Source: Spirochaetaceae bacterium (GTDB taxonomy: Bacteria; Spirochaetota; Spirochaetia; Treponematales; Treponemataceae). Taken from it: a DNA stretch of 64,000 bases. The first letter of the stretch is position 1; the number at the start of each line of letters is the position of its first letter. A program made the translations under genes and the position numbers. Where the stretch lies: contig JAGARR010000030.1 in assembly GCA_017622135.1 (NCBI GenBank), positions 18,640 through 82,639 on the forward strand. Direction: 5' to 3'. A model generated the notes under the pieces. It worked only from the letters and a program-made list of their open reading frames with translations, searched no databases and had not been told where the DNA came from. Below, piece by piece: positions 33,219-42,348 of the stretch.

Positions 33219-35126
33219 TTACACATCCAAGGTGGCATAAACAGCATTTTCTTCTATAAACTTACGGCGTGGCTCCACTTCTTCTCCCATGAGGGTGCTG
33301 AAGATATGGTCAGCCTCCACGGCATCAGTCAACTGCACCCGCTTCATCTTGCGGTTGGCAGGATCCATGGTGGTCTCCTTCAGCTCCTTCCACTCCATCT
33401 CACCAAGGCCCTTGTACCGCTGCACATCAGCCTTTCCATCGATGGTTTTCAGCACCTGGTCCCGCTCCTCGTCGGAGAAGACATAATGCTCCTTCTTCCC
33501 GTGCTTTATCTTGTACAGGGGCGGCATGGCGATATACACGTAGCCCTGCTCAATGAGCTGGGGCATATAGCGGAAGAAGAAGGTCAGCAGCAAGGTGGAA
33601 ATGTGGGAGCCGTCCACGTCAGCATCCGCCATGATGATAATCTTGTGGTAGCGTAGTTTCTCGATGTTGAAGTCCTTACCGATTCCCGTTCCCAGGGAAG
33701 CAATGACCGGCTGCAGCTTGTCGTTGTTGATGACCTTATCTATGCGGGTACGCTCTACGTTCAGCATCTTTCCCCACAAGGGAAGGATTGCCTGAATCTT
33801 GGGATTTCTGCCCTGCTTGGCAGAACCACCTGCAGAATCTCCCTCTACGATGTACACCTCGCATTCCTCAGGATTCTTTGAAGAGCAGTCCGCCAGCTTT
33901 CCCGGCAGGCCAAAGCTGTCCATACCAGTTTTGCGGCGGGTAGCTTCTTTGGCCTTGCGGGCTGCAATGCGGGCAGCGGCTTCCGCCACAGCTTTTTCCA
34001 GAATGTGCTCGATGGTCCGGGGATTCTGCTCAAAGAAAAGGGTCAGCTGCTCGTTCACCAAGGACATGACAATTCCACGAGCCTCAGTGTTTCCCAGCTT
34101 TGTCTTTGTCTGACCCTCAAACTGCGGCTCCGGCACCTTCACTGAAATGACGGCAGTAAGTCCAGCCCTCACATCCTCACCAGTGAGCTTCTCCTCCTTG
34201 TCCATCTTTTTCAGCAGCTTGGCATTGTTCTTTAGAAATTCATTCATCACCGTGGTGAGAGCAGCCTTGAATCCCTCCAGGTGAGTTCCACCCTCCTTTG
34301 TGTTGATGTCGTTTACAAAGGAAAGGATGTTTTCGTTGTAGCCGTCATTATATTGGAGGGAAACCTCCACCTGCACATCGTCCCGCTCGCCGGAAATGAA
34401 CACAGGCTCCTCAGGAATGGTTTTCCGTCCCTCGTTCAGGTAGGTGACAAACTGACGGATGCCTCCCTCGAACTGGAAGAGCACCTCCTTGGGATTGGTA
34501 AGCCGCTCGTCACGGAAATAAATCTTGATGCCATTGTTCAGGAAGGCCAGCTCACGGAGACGACCGCAAAGCACATCAAAGTTGTAGGTGGTGGTCTCTG
34601 TGAAGATGGAGGGATCCGCCTTCCAGCGGATGGTTGTTCCCCGGCGGTCAGAAGCTCCAATCTCCTTCACGGGAGCCACCGTCTCACCAACACGGAATTC
34701 CATGAAGTGCTTCTTGCCATCCTTTTCCACTGTGGCCTCAAGCCAAGTGGAAAGGGCATTGACGCAGGACACACCAACACCGTGAAGACCGCCGGAAACC
34801 TTGTAGGAGCCCTTATCAAATTTACCGCCAGCATGGAGTCGTGTCAAAACAAGCTCCAAAGCACTGATTCCTTCTCCAGGGTGAATGTCCACTGGAATAC
34901 CTCGGCCGTTGTCCTCAACCCGAACAATGTCGTCCTTCTCCAAGACAACATAGATGGTATCACAGAAACCGGCCATTGCCTCGTCAATACAATTGTCTAC
35001 AACCTCATACACCAAGTGATGCAATCCGTCTGGCCCAGTAGAACCAATGTACATACCAGGCCTTTTCCGAACAGCCTCCAGTCCTTTCAAGACAGTAATA
35101 TTGGAAGCAGAATAATTTGCACTCAT
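33219..35126 (-). CDS. gyrB: DNA gyrase subunit B
   Basis: This is the ATPase subunit of gyrase, 635 aa. It has the GHKL ATP-binding motifs (EVVDNCIDEAM, DNGRGIPVD, GGLHGVGVSCVNALS), the transducer domain, and the TOPRIM domain with VEGDSAGGSAKQGR and the metal-binding MADADVDGSHI. The C-terminus QRYKGLGEMEWKEL is standard. The start has an AAGGA site 7 nt upstream. gyrB and gyrA form a minus-strand operon that is divergent from dnaA, with a 123 nt intergenic space. Gyrase sits next to dnaA at the origin, as in many bacteria, but here it points away from it. Confidence 0.97.
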   Translation of the reverse strand: MSANYSASNITVLKGLEAVRKRPGMYIGSTGPDGLHHLVYEVVDNCIDEAMAGFCDTIYVVLEKDDIVRVEDNGRGIPVDIHPGEGISALELVLTRLHAGGKFDKGSYKVSGGLHGVGVSCVNALSTWLEATVEKDGKKHFMEFRVGETVAPVKEIGASDRRGTTIRWKADPSIFTETTTYNFDVLCGRLRELAFLNNGIKIYFRDERLTNPKEVLFQFEGGIRQFVTYLNEGRKTIPEEPVFISGERDDVQVEVSLQYNDGYNENILSFVNDINTKEGGTHLEGFKAALTTVMNEFLKNNAKLLKKMDKEEKLTGEDVRAGLTAVISVKVPEPQFEGQTKTKLGNTEARGIVMSLVNEQLTLFFEQNPRTIEHILEKAVAEAAARIAARKAKEATRRKTGMDSFGLPGKLADCSSKNPEECEVYIVEGDSAGGSAKQGRNPKIQAILPLWGKMLNVERTRIDKVINNDKLQPVIASLGTGIGKDFNIEKLRYHKIIIMADADVDGSHISTLLLTFFFRYMPQLIEQGYVYIAMPPLYKIKHGKKEHYVFSDEERDQVLKTIDGKADVQRYKGLGEMEWKELKETTMDPANRKMKRVQLTDAVEADHIFSTLMGEEVEPRRKFIEENAVYATLDV

Positions 35127-35213
35127 TTCTTTTCCTTAAAAGCAATTAGCCATGAAATATATAATGATTTCAATAAAGAAGTGTCGTTTTCAATAAATAA
35201 GATTATACCTATA

Positions 35214-35243
35214 TTGCAGAAAAAAGTAAAGGTAGATTATAAT
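35214..35243 (+). promoter_or_regulatory. Promoter of dnaA, predicting a leaderless mRNA
   Basis: TTGCAG (35214-35219), an 18 nt spacer and a perfect TATAAT (35238-35243) lie immediately upstream of dnaA. Only 6 nt separate the -10 box from the ATG, so transcription should start at the start codon. Confidence 0.65.
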
Positions 35244-35249
35244 ATCGGC

Positions 35250-36743
35250 ATGAATTCACCAGACTATACACCTTTTTGGGAAGAAACCCTCAGACAAATC
35301 AAACAAGAACTTACTGAAGCAGGCAGAGCAAATGATTTCGTCCTTTGGTTCAACATAAACTACGTTGGTTCCCAGGAAGGAAAAATTATAGCTTCTGTAG
35401 CATCCAATTACATCCGAAACGAGATGAAAAACAGAGGCTATCTGTCGATGATTCAGAATACCTTCTACGAGATTTCAGGACTGGATCTGAACATAGAGGT
35501 TGTAATAGAAGAAAGAAACTCCAGCAGACCGAAATCCTCCATCTCCTTCTCGGATTCTGCCCCAAGCCGTCAAATTCCTCAAACAAGATTCCAAGAGCAA
35601 AAGCCCCAGGAACCGCAGAAAGAAAACCATCCACAGGAAACCTATTCCCAAGAGACGATTCCACGGGAAACAGTCCCCTCCCCTACTCCCAAAGAAGCGG
35701 TGAAAAAAGTTCATCCTGAGCTTTCCGAGCAATATACCTTTGAGAACTTCATTTCCAGTGATGAGAATGCCTACGTGTTCAATGCCGCCTTGGCTGTGGC
35801 AAAGAATCCCGGCACCGCCTATAACCCCCTTCTGATTTATGGTGGCGTTGGTCTCGGAAAAACCCACCTGATGAAGGCCATTGGATATTCCATATTCCAG
35901 TCCACGGAATTCAAGAATATTATCTACATCAGTGCCGAGAATTTCACCAACGAATTCACCCAGTCAATCCGGGACCGCTCGGAGAAGAAATTCAAGGACA
36001 AGTACCGCACCGCAGACGTACTGCTGATAGACGACATTCATTTCTTTGAAGATAAGGACAAGACGCAAGAAGAACTGTTCCACACATTCAACGCCCTCTA
36101 CGACAAGCACAAGCAGATGGTATTCACCTGCGACCGCCCTGTCTCCGAGCTAAAGCAGATTACCGACCGTCTCAAATCCCGCTTTACCCGTGGAGTTAGC
36201 GCTGATATTCACATGCCAAAATACGAGGTCCGGTCCGCCATCATCCAGCACAAGCTGGAGCATGAGGGGAAAAACCTACCTACTGAAATAATTGATCTCA
36301 TTGCAAAGAGTGTCCAGACAAATGTCCGTGACCTTGAAGCCTGCCTCAACAGCATCACCCTCTATTACGACATCACCAAGGGAAATTTCACCCTAGCTCA
36401 GGCTAAGGAGGTCATCTCCAAGATGTTTGCTCAGGACACCACCCAAATCAATGCAGAAATCATCCAGCATGTGGTGGCTGACTACTTCAACATCTCCTAT
36501 TCAGACATCAAGGGAAAGAAACGCCACAAGAACATAGCCTTTGCCCGCCACATTGCCGTGTATCTGATTCACCAGCTGACAGAGCTTTCCTTCACCGAAA
36601 TTGGCAATGAATTCGGCAAGGACCACACCACCATCATGCATTCCTGCGAAGTCATCACCAAGCAGCTGCAGGTAGACGAAAGCCTCAACGATACTCTGGA
36701 CATAATCAAGAAGGAAATAAAGGAATACAAGAATAATAGTTAG
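35250..36743 (+). CDS. dnaA: Chromosomal replication initiator DnaA
   Basis: DnaA binds DnaA boxes and melts the origin. The open frame extends far upstream over antisense gyrB, but the ATG at 35250 begins the family-typical domain I (FWEETLRQIKQEL), giving 497 aa. A Pro/Gln/Glu-rich flexible domain II spans about residues 95-155. Domain III has Walker A GGVGLGKTHL near 197 and Walker B LLIDDIHFF near 258. Domain IV ends with FGKDHTTIMHSCEV near 455, the DnaA-box recognition signature. No Shine-Dalgarno precedes the ATG, and a perfect -10 box sits 6 nt upstream. The proposed origin follows directly. Confidence 0.96.
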   Translation: MNSPDYTPFWEETLRQIKQELTEAGRANDFVLWFNINYVGSQEGKIIASVASNYIRNEMKNRGYLSMIQNTFYEISGLDLNIEVVIEERNSSRPKSSISFSDSAPSRQIPQTRFQEQKPQEPQKENHPQETYSQETIPRETVPSPTPKEAVKKVHPELSEQYTFENFISSDENAYVFNAALAVAKNPGTAYNPLLIYGGVGLGKTHLMKAIGYSIFQSTEFKNIIYISAENFTNEFTQSIRDRSEKKFKDKYRTADVLLIDDIHFFEDKDKTQEELFHTFNALYDKHKQMVFTCDRPVSELKQITDRLKSRFTRGVSADIHMPKYEVRSAIIQHKLEHEGKNLPTEIIDLIAKSVQTNVRDLEACLNSITLYYDITKGNFTLAQAKEVISKMFAQDTTQINAEIIQHVVADYFNISYSDIKGKKRHKNIAFARHIAVYLIHQLTELSFTEIGNEFGKDHTTIMHSCEVITKQLQVDESLNDTLDIIKKEIKEYKNNS

Positions 36744-36961
36744 ACAACTTGTTCATTATATGCTAATATATTGTGGAAAACTTGAGCTGTTTTTGATCGG
36801 CTGTGGAAACCGTTGAAAACAACTGAAAACATTCTCAAGTTTTTAGAATCAGAATTATTTATATTATAACGAATTATGTAAGTTATTCTGTTTTCCACAA
36901 CCCTTATTATTACTATTATGAATTTATATAAATTTATAATAATATTCGATAGGAGAACTTT
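36744..36961. other. Probable replication origin (oriC)
   Basis: The 218 nt gap between dnaA and dnaN contains three DnaA-box-like nonamers: TGTGGAAAA at 36772, TGTGGAAAC at 36802 and TTTTCCACA at 36892 (reverse orientation). These flank and precede very AT-rich DNA (about 36850-36955, with TTATTATTACTATTATG and similar) that could unwind. The dnaA-dnaN location is the commonest bacterial origin site. The boxes are variants of the standard TTATCCACA, so the limits are approximate. Confidence 0.7.
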
Positions 36962-38065
36962 ATGAGATTTACCTTTGATAGAGATGCCATGATCAAGGAG
37001 ATTTCCATAGCCCAGGAAATCATCTCCACAAAGAATGCCATGTCCATCTTGTCTAATATTCTCTTGATTGCAGAAAACAACACCTTGTTCATCAAGGCAA
37101 CCGATGTAAAGGTCAACTTCGAGACAAAGCTCCCTGTCATCATAGATGAAGAGGGAAGCACCACCATTTTCTGCGATAAATTCATGAGCATCTTGTCGAA
37201 CCTCCCCTCTGGAGAAATTGAATTCATCCAGAACGACATCAAGGTCAGCATCAAACCTATGACAAAGAAGGTTAAATTTGACTTGAAGAGCATGGCCAGC
37301 GACAAGTTCCCTGAATTTTCATCCACCGAGAATGTTCCCTTCTTCGAGGTACCTGCAGATCAGTTCAAGGAGATGATTGAGCAGACCATCTTCGCCATTT
37401 CCGACGATGAGCAGCGCTACTTCATGAACGGTGTCTATTTTGAGAAGAAGGGAGACAACCTGAATATGGTTGCCACTGACGGTCGCCGTCTCGCCTTCAT
37501 CTCCAAGCCCATTTGCCAGGGTGTGGCTGACTTTGAGCCGGTCATTGTTCCTCCAAAAATTCTCACCACAGTGCTGAAGCGTGCCCCCTCCGAAGGAATG
37601 ATTTCTTTGGCTATTGTGGAAAAAAACATATATGTGAAGTTTGGAAACTACAACTTCTCCTCAATTCTGTTGGACGGACAGTATCCCAACTACAGCCGTG
37701 TCATTCCAGAAAACCAGAAGTACAGCTTTGAGCTGGAGAAGTCCGACTTGGTGGATGCCCTCAAGCGTGTTGCCTTGCTGGTGGATCAGAAGGCTCGCCG
37801 GGTGTACTTTGAGGTAAATCCTGGAAAGCTTGTCATCACTTCCCAGGAGTCTGACATCGGTGTGGCAAAGGAAGAGATTCCTTGCCAGTACGACGGAGAT
37901 GTGGTGACCATGGCCATGAACTACCTCTATATTGATGAACCCATCAAGGTGATGGATTCCGATAGGGTGAAATTTGAGTTCACCGAACCAATGCGGGCGG
38001 TAACCTTGAAGCCGGTTCCAGAGACGGACTACTTCCACATCATTATGCCCATGCAGATGGAGTAG
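36962..38065 (+). CDS. dnaN: DNA polymerase III beta subunit (sliding clamp)
   Basis: A 367 aa ring clamp that tethers the replicative polymerase, made of three repeats of the clamp fold. Typical motifs are IAQEIISTKNAMSILSNILL near the N-terminus, MNGVYFEKKGDNLNMVATDGRRLAF in domain 2, and the C-terminal PMQME tail; the usual end is PMRL/PMQL-like. An AGGAG lies 7 nt before the ATG. It is the first gene of dnaN-recF-dciA, with recF starting 6 nt downstream. Confidence 0.96.
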   Translation: MRFTFDRDAMIKEISIAQEIISTKNAMSILSNILLIAENNTLFIKATDVKVNFETKLPVIIDEEGSTTIFCDKFMSILSNLPSGEIEFIQNDIKVSIKPMTKKVKFDLKSMASDKFPEFSSTENVPFFEVPADQFKEMIEQTIFAISDDEQRYFMNGVYFEKKGDNLNMVATDGRRLAFISKPICQGVADFEPVIVPPKILTTVLKRAPSEGMISLAIVEKNIYVKFGNYNFSSILLDGQYPNYSRVIPENQKYSFELEKSDLVDALKRVALLVDQKARRVYFEVNPGKLVITSQESDIGVAKEEIPCQYDGDVVTMAMNYLYIDEPIKVMDSDRVKFEFTEPMRAVTLKPVPETDYFHIIMPMQME

Positions 38066-38070
38066 GCTCG

Positions 38071-39159
38071 GTGCCTTTTCTCTCCCTCTCCTGCACGAAT
38101 TTTAGGAATATTCAGAACAATACGATAGACCTTCTGGCAAAGGAGGTCTATTTTGTTGGTGAGAACGGCCAGGGAAAGACGAATTTACTGGAAGCCCTCT
38201 ATTACGCTGCTTACGGTGCATCCTTTCGGACTCGTATTGAGCAGGAAATTGTCCGTGAGGGTGAGAATGCTTTCAGCATACGCACCATGTTCCGAGATGA
38301 CAATAAATCGGTCACTGCAATCCATGGGGAGTTCCAGCGAGGAAAGAAAAAAATCCTGAAGAACCAGAAGAGAATCCAAGACAGGAAGGAACTGATAAAC
38401 ACCATTCCCTGTGTTCTTTTTTGCCACGACGACTTGGATTTTGCCGTGGGAGAGCCTGAGCGTCGTCGTTTTTTTATTGACCAGTCACTTTCTATGTACG
38501 ACGAGCTGTATATCGATGAGCTGCGTTCCTACAAAAAAATTTTGAAGAACAGAAACCTTGTCTTGAAAAATCAAGATTATGGTATGTTGGATATGTATGA
38601 TTTGCAGTTGATGCAAAAGGGAATATACCTCCAGGAAAAGCGGAAGAAAATGATTTTCCTGTTCAATACAATATTCACCAGGCTATACGAAAAAGTTTCT
38701 GGCATAGAAAATGTGTCTATTATGTATGAGCCCTCCTGGAAGGAGGTGGAAAATCAGACACCTTCCCAAAAACAGGTGCTGGAGTTGTTGTTGTCAAAAC
38801 GGAAGGTGGATTATGTGATGGAAACCACCATGTCTGGCCCCCATCGGGACAGAATACGCTTCATGAAGGACGGAAAACATTTTATTCCTACCGCTTCCAC
38901 TGGGCAGCGGCGGCTCATTTCCCTGTTGCTGCGGGTGGCGCAGGCCGTTCACTATACGGAGGTGATCGGCAGAAAGCCTGTGTTGCTGCTGGATGATGTG
39001 CTTTTGGAGCTGGACCCAGATAAGCGCCAGAAATTCACTGCTGTCCTGCCGCCCTACAATCAGCTGTTCTGTACTTTCCTGCCGGGAGAACCCTATCAGC
39101 GCTACAAAACTTCCGAAACAAAAGTTCTGTTTGTGGAGGATGGAGCTGTCCATGAATAA
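38071..39159 (+). CDS. recF: DNA replication and repair protein RecF
   Basis: A 362 aa SMC-like ATPase that loads RecA at gaps. It starts with GTG right after dnaN. Walker A is GENGQGKTNLLEA (residues 30-42), the ABC signature region is STGQRRLISLLLRVAQA near 275, and Walker B is PVLLLDDVLLELD near 305. The C-terminal end overlaps the next gene by 8 nt, indicating translational coupling within the dnaN-recF-dciA operon. Confidence 0.94.
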   Translation: MPFLSLSCTNFRNIQNNTIDLLAKEVYFVGENGQGKTNLLEALYYAAYGASFRTRIEQEIVREGENAFSIRTMFRDDNKSVTAIHGEFQRGKKKILKNQKRIQDRKELINTIPCVLFCHDDLDFAVGEPERRRFFIDQSLSMYDELYIDELRSYKKILKNRNLVLKNQDYGMLDMYDLQLMQKGIYLQEKRKKMIFLFNTIFTRLYEKVSGIENVSIMYEPSWKEVENQTPSQKQVLELLLSKRKVDYVMETTMSGPHRDRIRFMKDGKHFIPTASTGQRRLISLLLRVAQAVHYTEVIGRKPVLLLDDVLLELDPDKRQKFTAVLPPYNQLFCTFLPGEPYQRYKTSETKVLFVEDGAVHE

Positions 39160-39694
39160 GATTTATTCAAATTCTGAGATAATGAAGGGTGTACTGGAGG
39201 GACTACTTTCCGATGTAAACAGAAGTCGCATGAATGACTCTTCCAATATCCTTGAGAAATGGAAGTCTATCATCACCTCCATACGGAGCGTGATAAATCC
39301 TGATTGTGGGAAGACCATGTATTTCCACAGTAAAATCATTGATATCAAGGATGATGTCATCATACTACAGGTGGATCATCCGGGGTTCATCCAGTTGTTT
39401 GAGAACCACAAGAAATATATTCTGAGGGGAATCCAGATGAAAATTCCCCAACTAAGGATAAGGAATATTACCTATCGCCTGGATAAAAAGGATAATTACA
39501 ATACCCAGCGTGATCTGACCCGACAGGAAATGGAACGTGCCATAGATAAGGAAACCGCAAAAAATGGACAACCAGCTGAAAAAAACAATGAAAATGATCG
39601 TAAAATTAGTGAAAAGAAAGAATTTCCACCGGAATTACAGGCTATTTTTGACAGGATGAGAGATTCAATCTTGACTAATGACAAAAAAATATGA
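39152..39694 (+). CDS. DUF721/DciA-family protein, probable helicase-loading factor
   Basis: A 180 aa protein in the classic DciA position after recF. The start at 39152 overlaps the recF stop; an in-frame upstream extension lies entirely inside recF. The conserved core is at residues 25-110 (WKSIITSIRSVINPD, then VIILQVDHPGFIQLFENHKKYILRGI), the DUF721 fold resembling a KH domain. The C-terminal third is charged and poorly conserved, as expected for DciA. DciA replaces DnaC as the DnaB loader or operator in most bacteria, so it probably recruits the replicative helicase. The family match is reasonably strong, though the sequence is divergent. Confidence 0.78.
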   Translation: MNKIYSNSEIMKGVLEGLLSDVNRSRMNDSSNILEKWKSIITSIRSVINPDCGKTMYFHSKIIDIKDDVIILQVDHPGFIQLFENHKKYILRGIQMKIPQLRIRNITYRLDKKDNYNTQRDLTRQEMERAIDKETAKNGQPAEKNNENDRKISEKKEFPPELQAIFDRMRDSILTNDKKI

Positions 39695-39771
39695 TATCGT
39701 GCTAAAACTTATCTTATATATCCTAGGGCTTGATATACATCTAGCCCGTATCAATAAAGGAGACGTGTTCA

Positions 39772-39927
39772 ATGAAACGGACATATCAGCCCAGTAGAGT
39801 TAAGCGTAACAGGAAGTTCGGTTTCCGTGCCCGCATGAAGACCCGTGGTGGTCGTATGATCCTCAAGCGCCGTCGTGCAAAGGGACGCTACAAGCTTACT
39901 GTTTCTGACGAGAAGAAGCCTTACTAA
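39772..39927 (+). CDS. rpmH: Ribosomal protein bL34
   Basis: A 51 aa, very basic ribosomal protein beginning [18 protein letters not shown] and containing [18 protein letters not shown], the invariant bL34 pattern. An AAGGAG lies 8 nt before the ATG. It is followed by rnpA with 14 nt spacing, the near-universal rpmH-rnpA-yidD-yidC-jag order. A small hairpin (GGGCT/AGCCC at about 39726-39747) lies in its leader. Confidence 0.97.
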   Translation: MKRTYQPSRVKRNRKFGFRARMKTRGGRMILKRRRAKGRYKLTVSDEKKPY

Positions 39928-39941
39928 CATCTAGTTAGGTT

Positions 39942-40304
39942 ATGGGAACAGACTTGATAATGACGGGAACTTTCACTCGCCATGAGCGGGTTAAAAAGTC
40001 CTCAGACATTCAAAATCTGTTTAAAAAGGGGAAACGGGTAAGTGTCCATGGGGCAAAGTTGTTTTATTTGTCTAATGGGATGAATGTCAATCGCATTGCA
40101 TTTACCCTACCCCGTGGTTATGGCAATGCTGTGGAGAGAAACCGCTCCAAGCGCCTGAGCCGAGAAGCCTATCGTTATTTCAAAGCATTCCTGAACACCG
40201 GATATGACATGGTTCTTTTAGTGTATCCGGGAAATGATTCGTTCCGTACACGGTGTGCACAAGTCCGTAATTTATACCTTAAAGCTGGAATAATTTCGGT
40301 ATGA
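39942..40304 (+). CDS. rnpA: Ribonuclease P protein component
   Basis: A 120 aa basic protein that assists RNase P RNA in 5' tRNA maturation. The signature [13 protein letters not shown] lies near residue 66, and [20 protein letters not shown] near the N-terminus is typical. ATG 39942 is used; a second in-frame ATG at 39960 is possible, and the ribosome-binding site is weak for both. Its stop overlaps the yidD start (ATGA). Confidence 0.95.
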   Translation: MGTDLIMTGTFTRHERVKKSSDIQNLFKKGKRVSVHGAKLFYLSNGMNVNRIAFTLPRGYGNAVERNRSKRLSREAYRYFKAFLNTGYDMVLLVYPGNDSFRTRCAQVRNLYLKAGIISV

Positions 40305-40522
40305 AAAAACTTCTGGTTCGATTTTTGTGTGTACTCATCCGTTTTTATCAAATCTGTATTTCACCTCTTTTTCCTCCAAGCTGTAGGTTCTATCCTACGT
40401 GTTCGTCCTATGCCTTGGAGGCAATTCAACGACATGGTCCCTTCCGGGGGACCTATTTGGCAGTCAAACGTATATTGAGATGTAATCCTTTCTGTAAGGG
40501 AGGATATGATCCCGTTCCATAA
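40301..40522 (+). CDS. yidD: Membrane protein insertion efficiency factor YidD
   Basis: A 73 aa membrane-associated protein with the invariant [15 protein letters not shown] and [20 protein letters not shown] motifs. It helps YidC-dependent insertion in E. coli. The start overlaps the rnpA stop by 4 nt, and it precedes yidC by 29 nt. Confidence 0.96.
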   Translation: MKKLLVRFLCVLIRFYQICISPLFPPSCRFYPTCSSYALEAIQRHGPFRGTYLAVKRILRCNPFCKGGYDPVP

Positions 40523-40551
40523 GTTTTGGCTGTTTCAGGAGTTTTATCTTT

Positions 40552-42318
40552 ATGGAAAAAAATACAATAATAGCAATCATTTTGTCTACGATTGTTCTTA
40601 TCACCTTTACCTTTCTGCAGACGGTGGTGTTTCCACCGGAGCCGGCTCAGGAGACAGTTGTAGTCCAGGAGCAGCCTACCCTTGATGCCACCATATTGGA
40701 GTCTACGGGAGTTGCTTCCGGCAGTCTTGCCATGGCCTATCCTGACAGTGAGGAAGCAATCCAAGAGCAGGAAATTGTCATCAACACGGGAAAGGCCCGC
40801 ATTACTCTCACCAACCGTGGTGGAGATGTTATTGGCTACGAGTTGCTGGAGCATCGTGACGGTGAGTCGGGAGTTCAGATGGCGGACAATGTTTCTGCCA
40901 GCAACAGGGCTTTTTCAGTATCCTTTGGTGAGGCAGAGAATGGAATCATCCAGGATTTGTTCCATGTGAAGCAGATTAACGAGTACACGGTTGTATTCTA
41001 CAAGACCTATGAGGACTCAAGAAGCAACGGAAAGTATGTGTTCTCAAAGCAGTACAGCTTCAAAAAGGATGACTATCTGTTCCGCCTCGACGTAAGTGTG
41101 GAAGGCTCCGACGGAATGTCCCGCCTGTCCTTTGGCGATGCGGCCTACACCATCAGGACTTCGCCCCAGATTGGTCCCTATTTCAATGCCAAAACGAACA
41201 AGTACGAGAATCGAACCTTCATGTCTTTTGACGGCAGCAAGAAGAAGAAGCAGATTTTAAGTGCCGGTAAGACAGAGGTTTATGACAAGGAGTACACTTG
41301 GACAGGCGTTGGCGGAAAATATTTCGAGATTCTGGGTATTCCGGTAAAGCCCGAGACCATGTTGGATGTGGAGTATTCTACTGTGGTGGAGGTCAACAAT
41401 TACGCTAACGCCCAGGTTATGATGACCAGAAAGGCCATCATGGAACCAGTTACAAAGGATTCTTACTATTTCTATGTTGGTCCCCGTACTGAAAAGGACC
41501 TGAAGATTTATAACAATGCGGATGATAATTCTTGGGATCTTTCTGGCCTCAGGCTGAACGAGAGCCTTGAATCCACTGGAATCTTGTCTTGGCTGGAGAC
41601 CATCCTCAAATTCTGCATGGAGTTGATTTACAAGATTATTCCCAACTGGGGAGTCTCAATCATCATCCTTACCATCCTGATAAAGATTCTTTTGTTCCCT
41701 CTCACCAAGAAGAGTTCCATGGGAACCTTGAAGATGCAGGAGCTGCAGCCAAGGATGCAGGAGCTGCAGGAAAAATACCGTGACCAGCCGGAAAAATTGA
41801 ACATGGAGATGTCAAAGCTCTACAAGGAGACTGGCTACAATCCATTGTCCGGCTGTCTACCCCTGCTGATTCAGTTCCCGCTGATTTTCGCCATGTACAA
41901 CCTGTTCAATAATTACTTTGAGTTCCGTGGGGCCATGTTTATTCCCGGCTGGATTCCCGACCTTTCCGTGGGAGATATTGTTCCCCTACCCGTTACCCTG
42001 CCGGTGGTTGGTAACCAACTGCATATTCTGCCTGTTATCTATTTGGTTTCACAGTTGTTCTTCGGAAAGATTACCCAGGCGGGGGCTACAGGCGGAAACA
42101 GTACACAGATGAAGATCATGATGTATGGTATGCCCATCTTCTTTTTCTTCATCTTCTACAATGCACCCGCAGGACTCCTTCTGTACTGGACCGTAAGTAA
42201 CGTCTTGCAGCTCTTCCAGCAGATGATTATCAACAGGATGATGAAGGCGAAGCGTGCGGAAATGGAACTGAATAAGGCTGCAGATAAAAAAGTCTTTGTT
42301 CCCAGGAAGAAGAAGTAA
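40552..42318 (+). CDS. yidC: Membrane protein insertase YidC
   Basis: A 588 aa insertase of the Gram-negative form: an N-terminal membrane anchor (about 5-22), a large periplasmic beta-supersandwich domain (about 60-330), and five C-terminal helices (from about 350) with the cytoplasmic loop LKMQELQPRMQELQEKY. The insertase core (GWIPDLSVGD, FFFIFYNAPAGLLLYWTVSNVL) is intact, and the C-terminus is basic. It inserts proteins with or without SecYEG. AGGAG precedes the ATG. Confidence 0.96.
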   Translation: MEKNTIIAIILSTIVLITFTFLQTVVFPPEPAQETVVVQEQPTLDATILESTGVASGSLAMAYPDSEEAIQEQEIVINTGKARITLTNRGGDVIGYELLEHRDGESGVQMADNVSASNRAFSVSFGEAENGIIQDLFHVKQINEYTVVFYKTYEDSRSNGKYVFSKQYSFKKDDYLFRLDVSVEGSDGMSRLSFGDAAYTIRTSPQIGPYFNAKTNKYENRTFMSFDGSKKKKQILSAGKTEVYDKEYTWTGVGGKYFEILGIPVKPETMLDVEYSTVVEVNNYANAQVMMTRKAIMEPVTKDSYYFYVGPRTEKDLKIYNNADDNSWDLSGLRLNESLESTGILSWLETILKFCMELIYKIIPNWGVSIIILTILIKILLFPLTKKSSMGTLKMQELQPRMQELQEKYRDQPEKLNMEMSKLYKETGYNPLSGCLPLLIQFPLIFAMYNLFNNYFEFRGAMFIPGWIPDLSVGDIVPLPVTLPVVGNQLHILPVIYLVSQLFFGKITQAGATGGNSTQMKIMMYGMPIFFFFIFYNAPAGLLLYWTVSNVLQLFQQMIINRMMKAKRAEMELNKAADKKVFVPRKKK

Positions 42319-42348
42319 TTAGTTAGCGTAATTTGAAGGAGAATTATC

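Noticed and set aside
34281..35249. Long upstream extension of the dnaA frame
   Set aside because: It lies over antisense gyrB and matches no DnaA; the conserved domain I begins at 35250.
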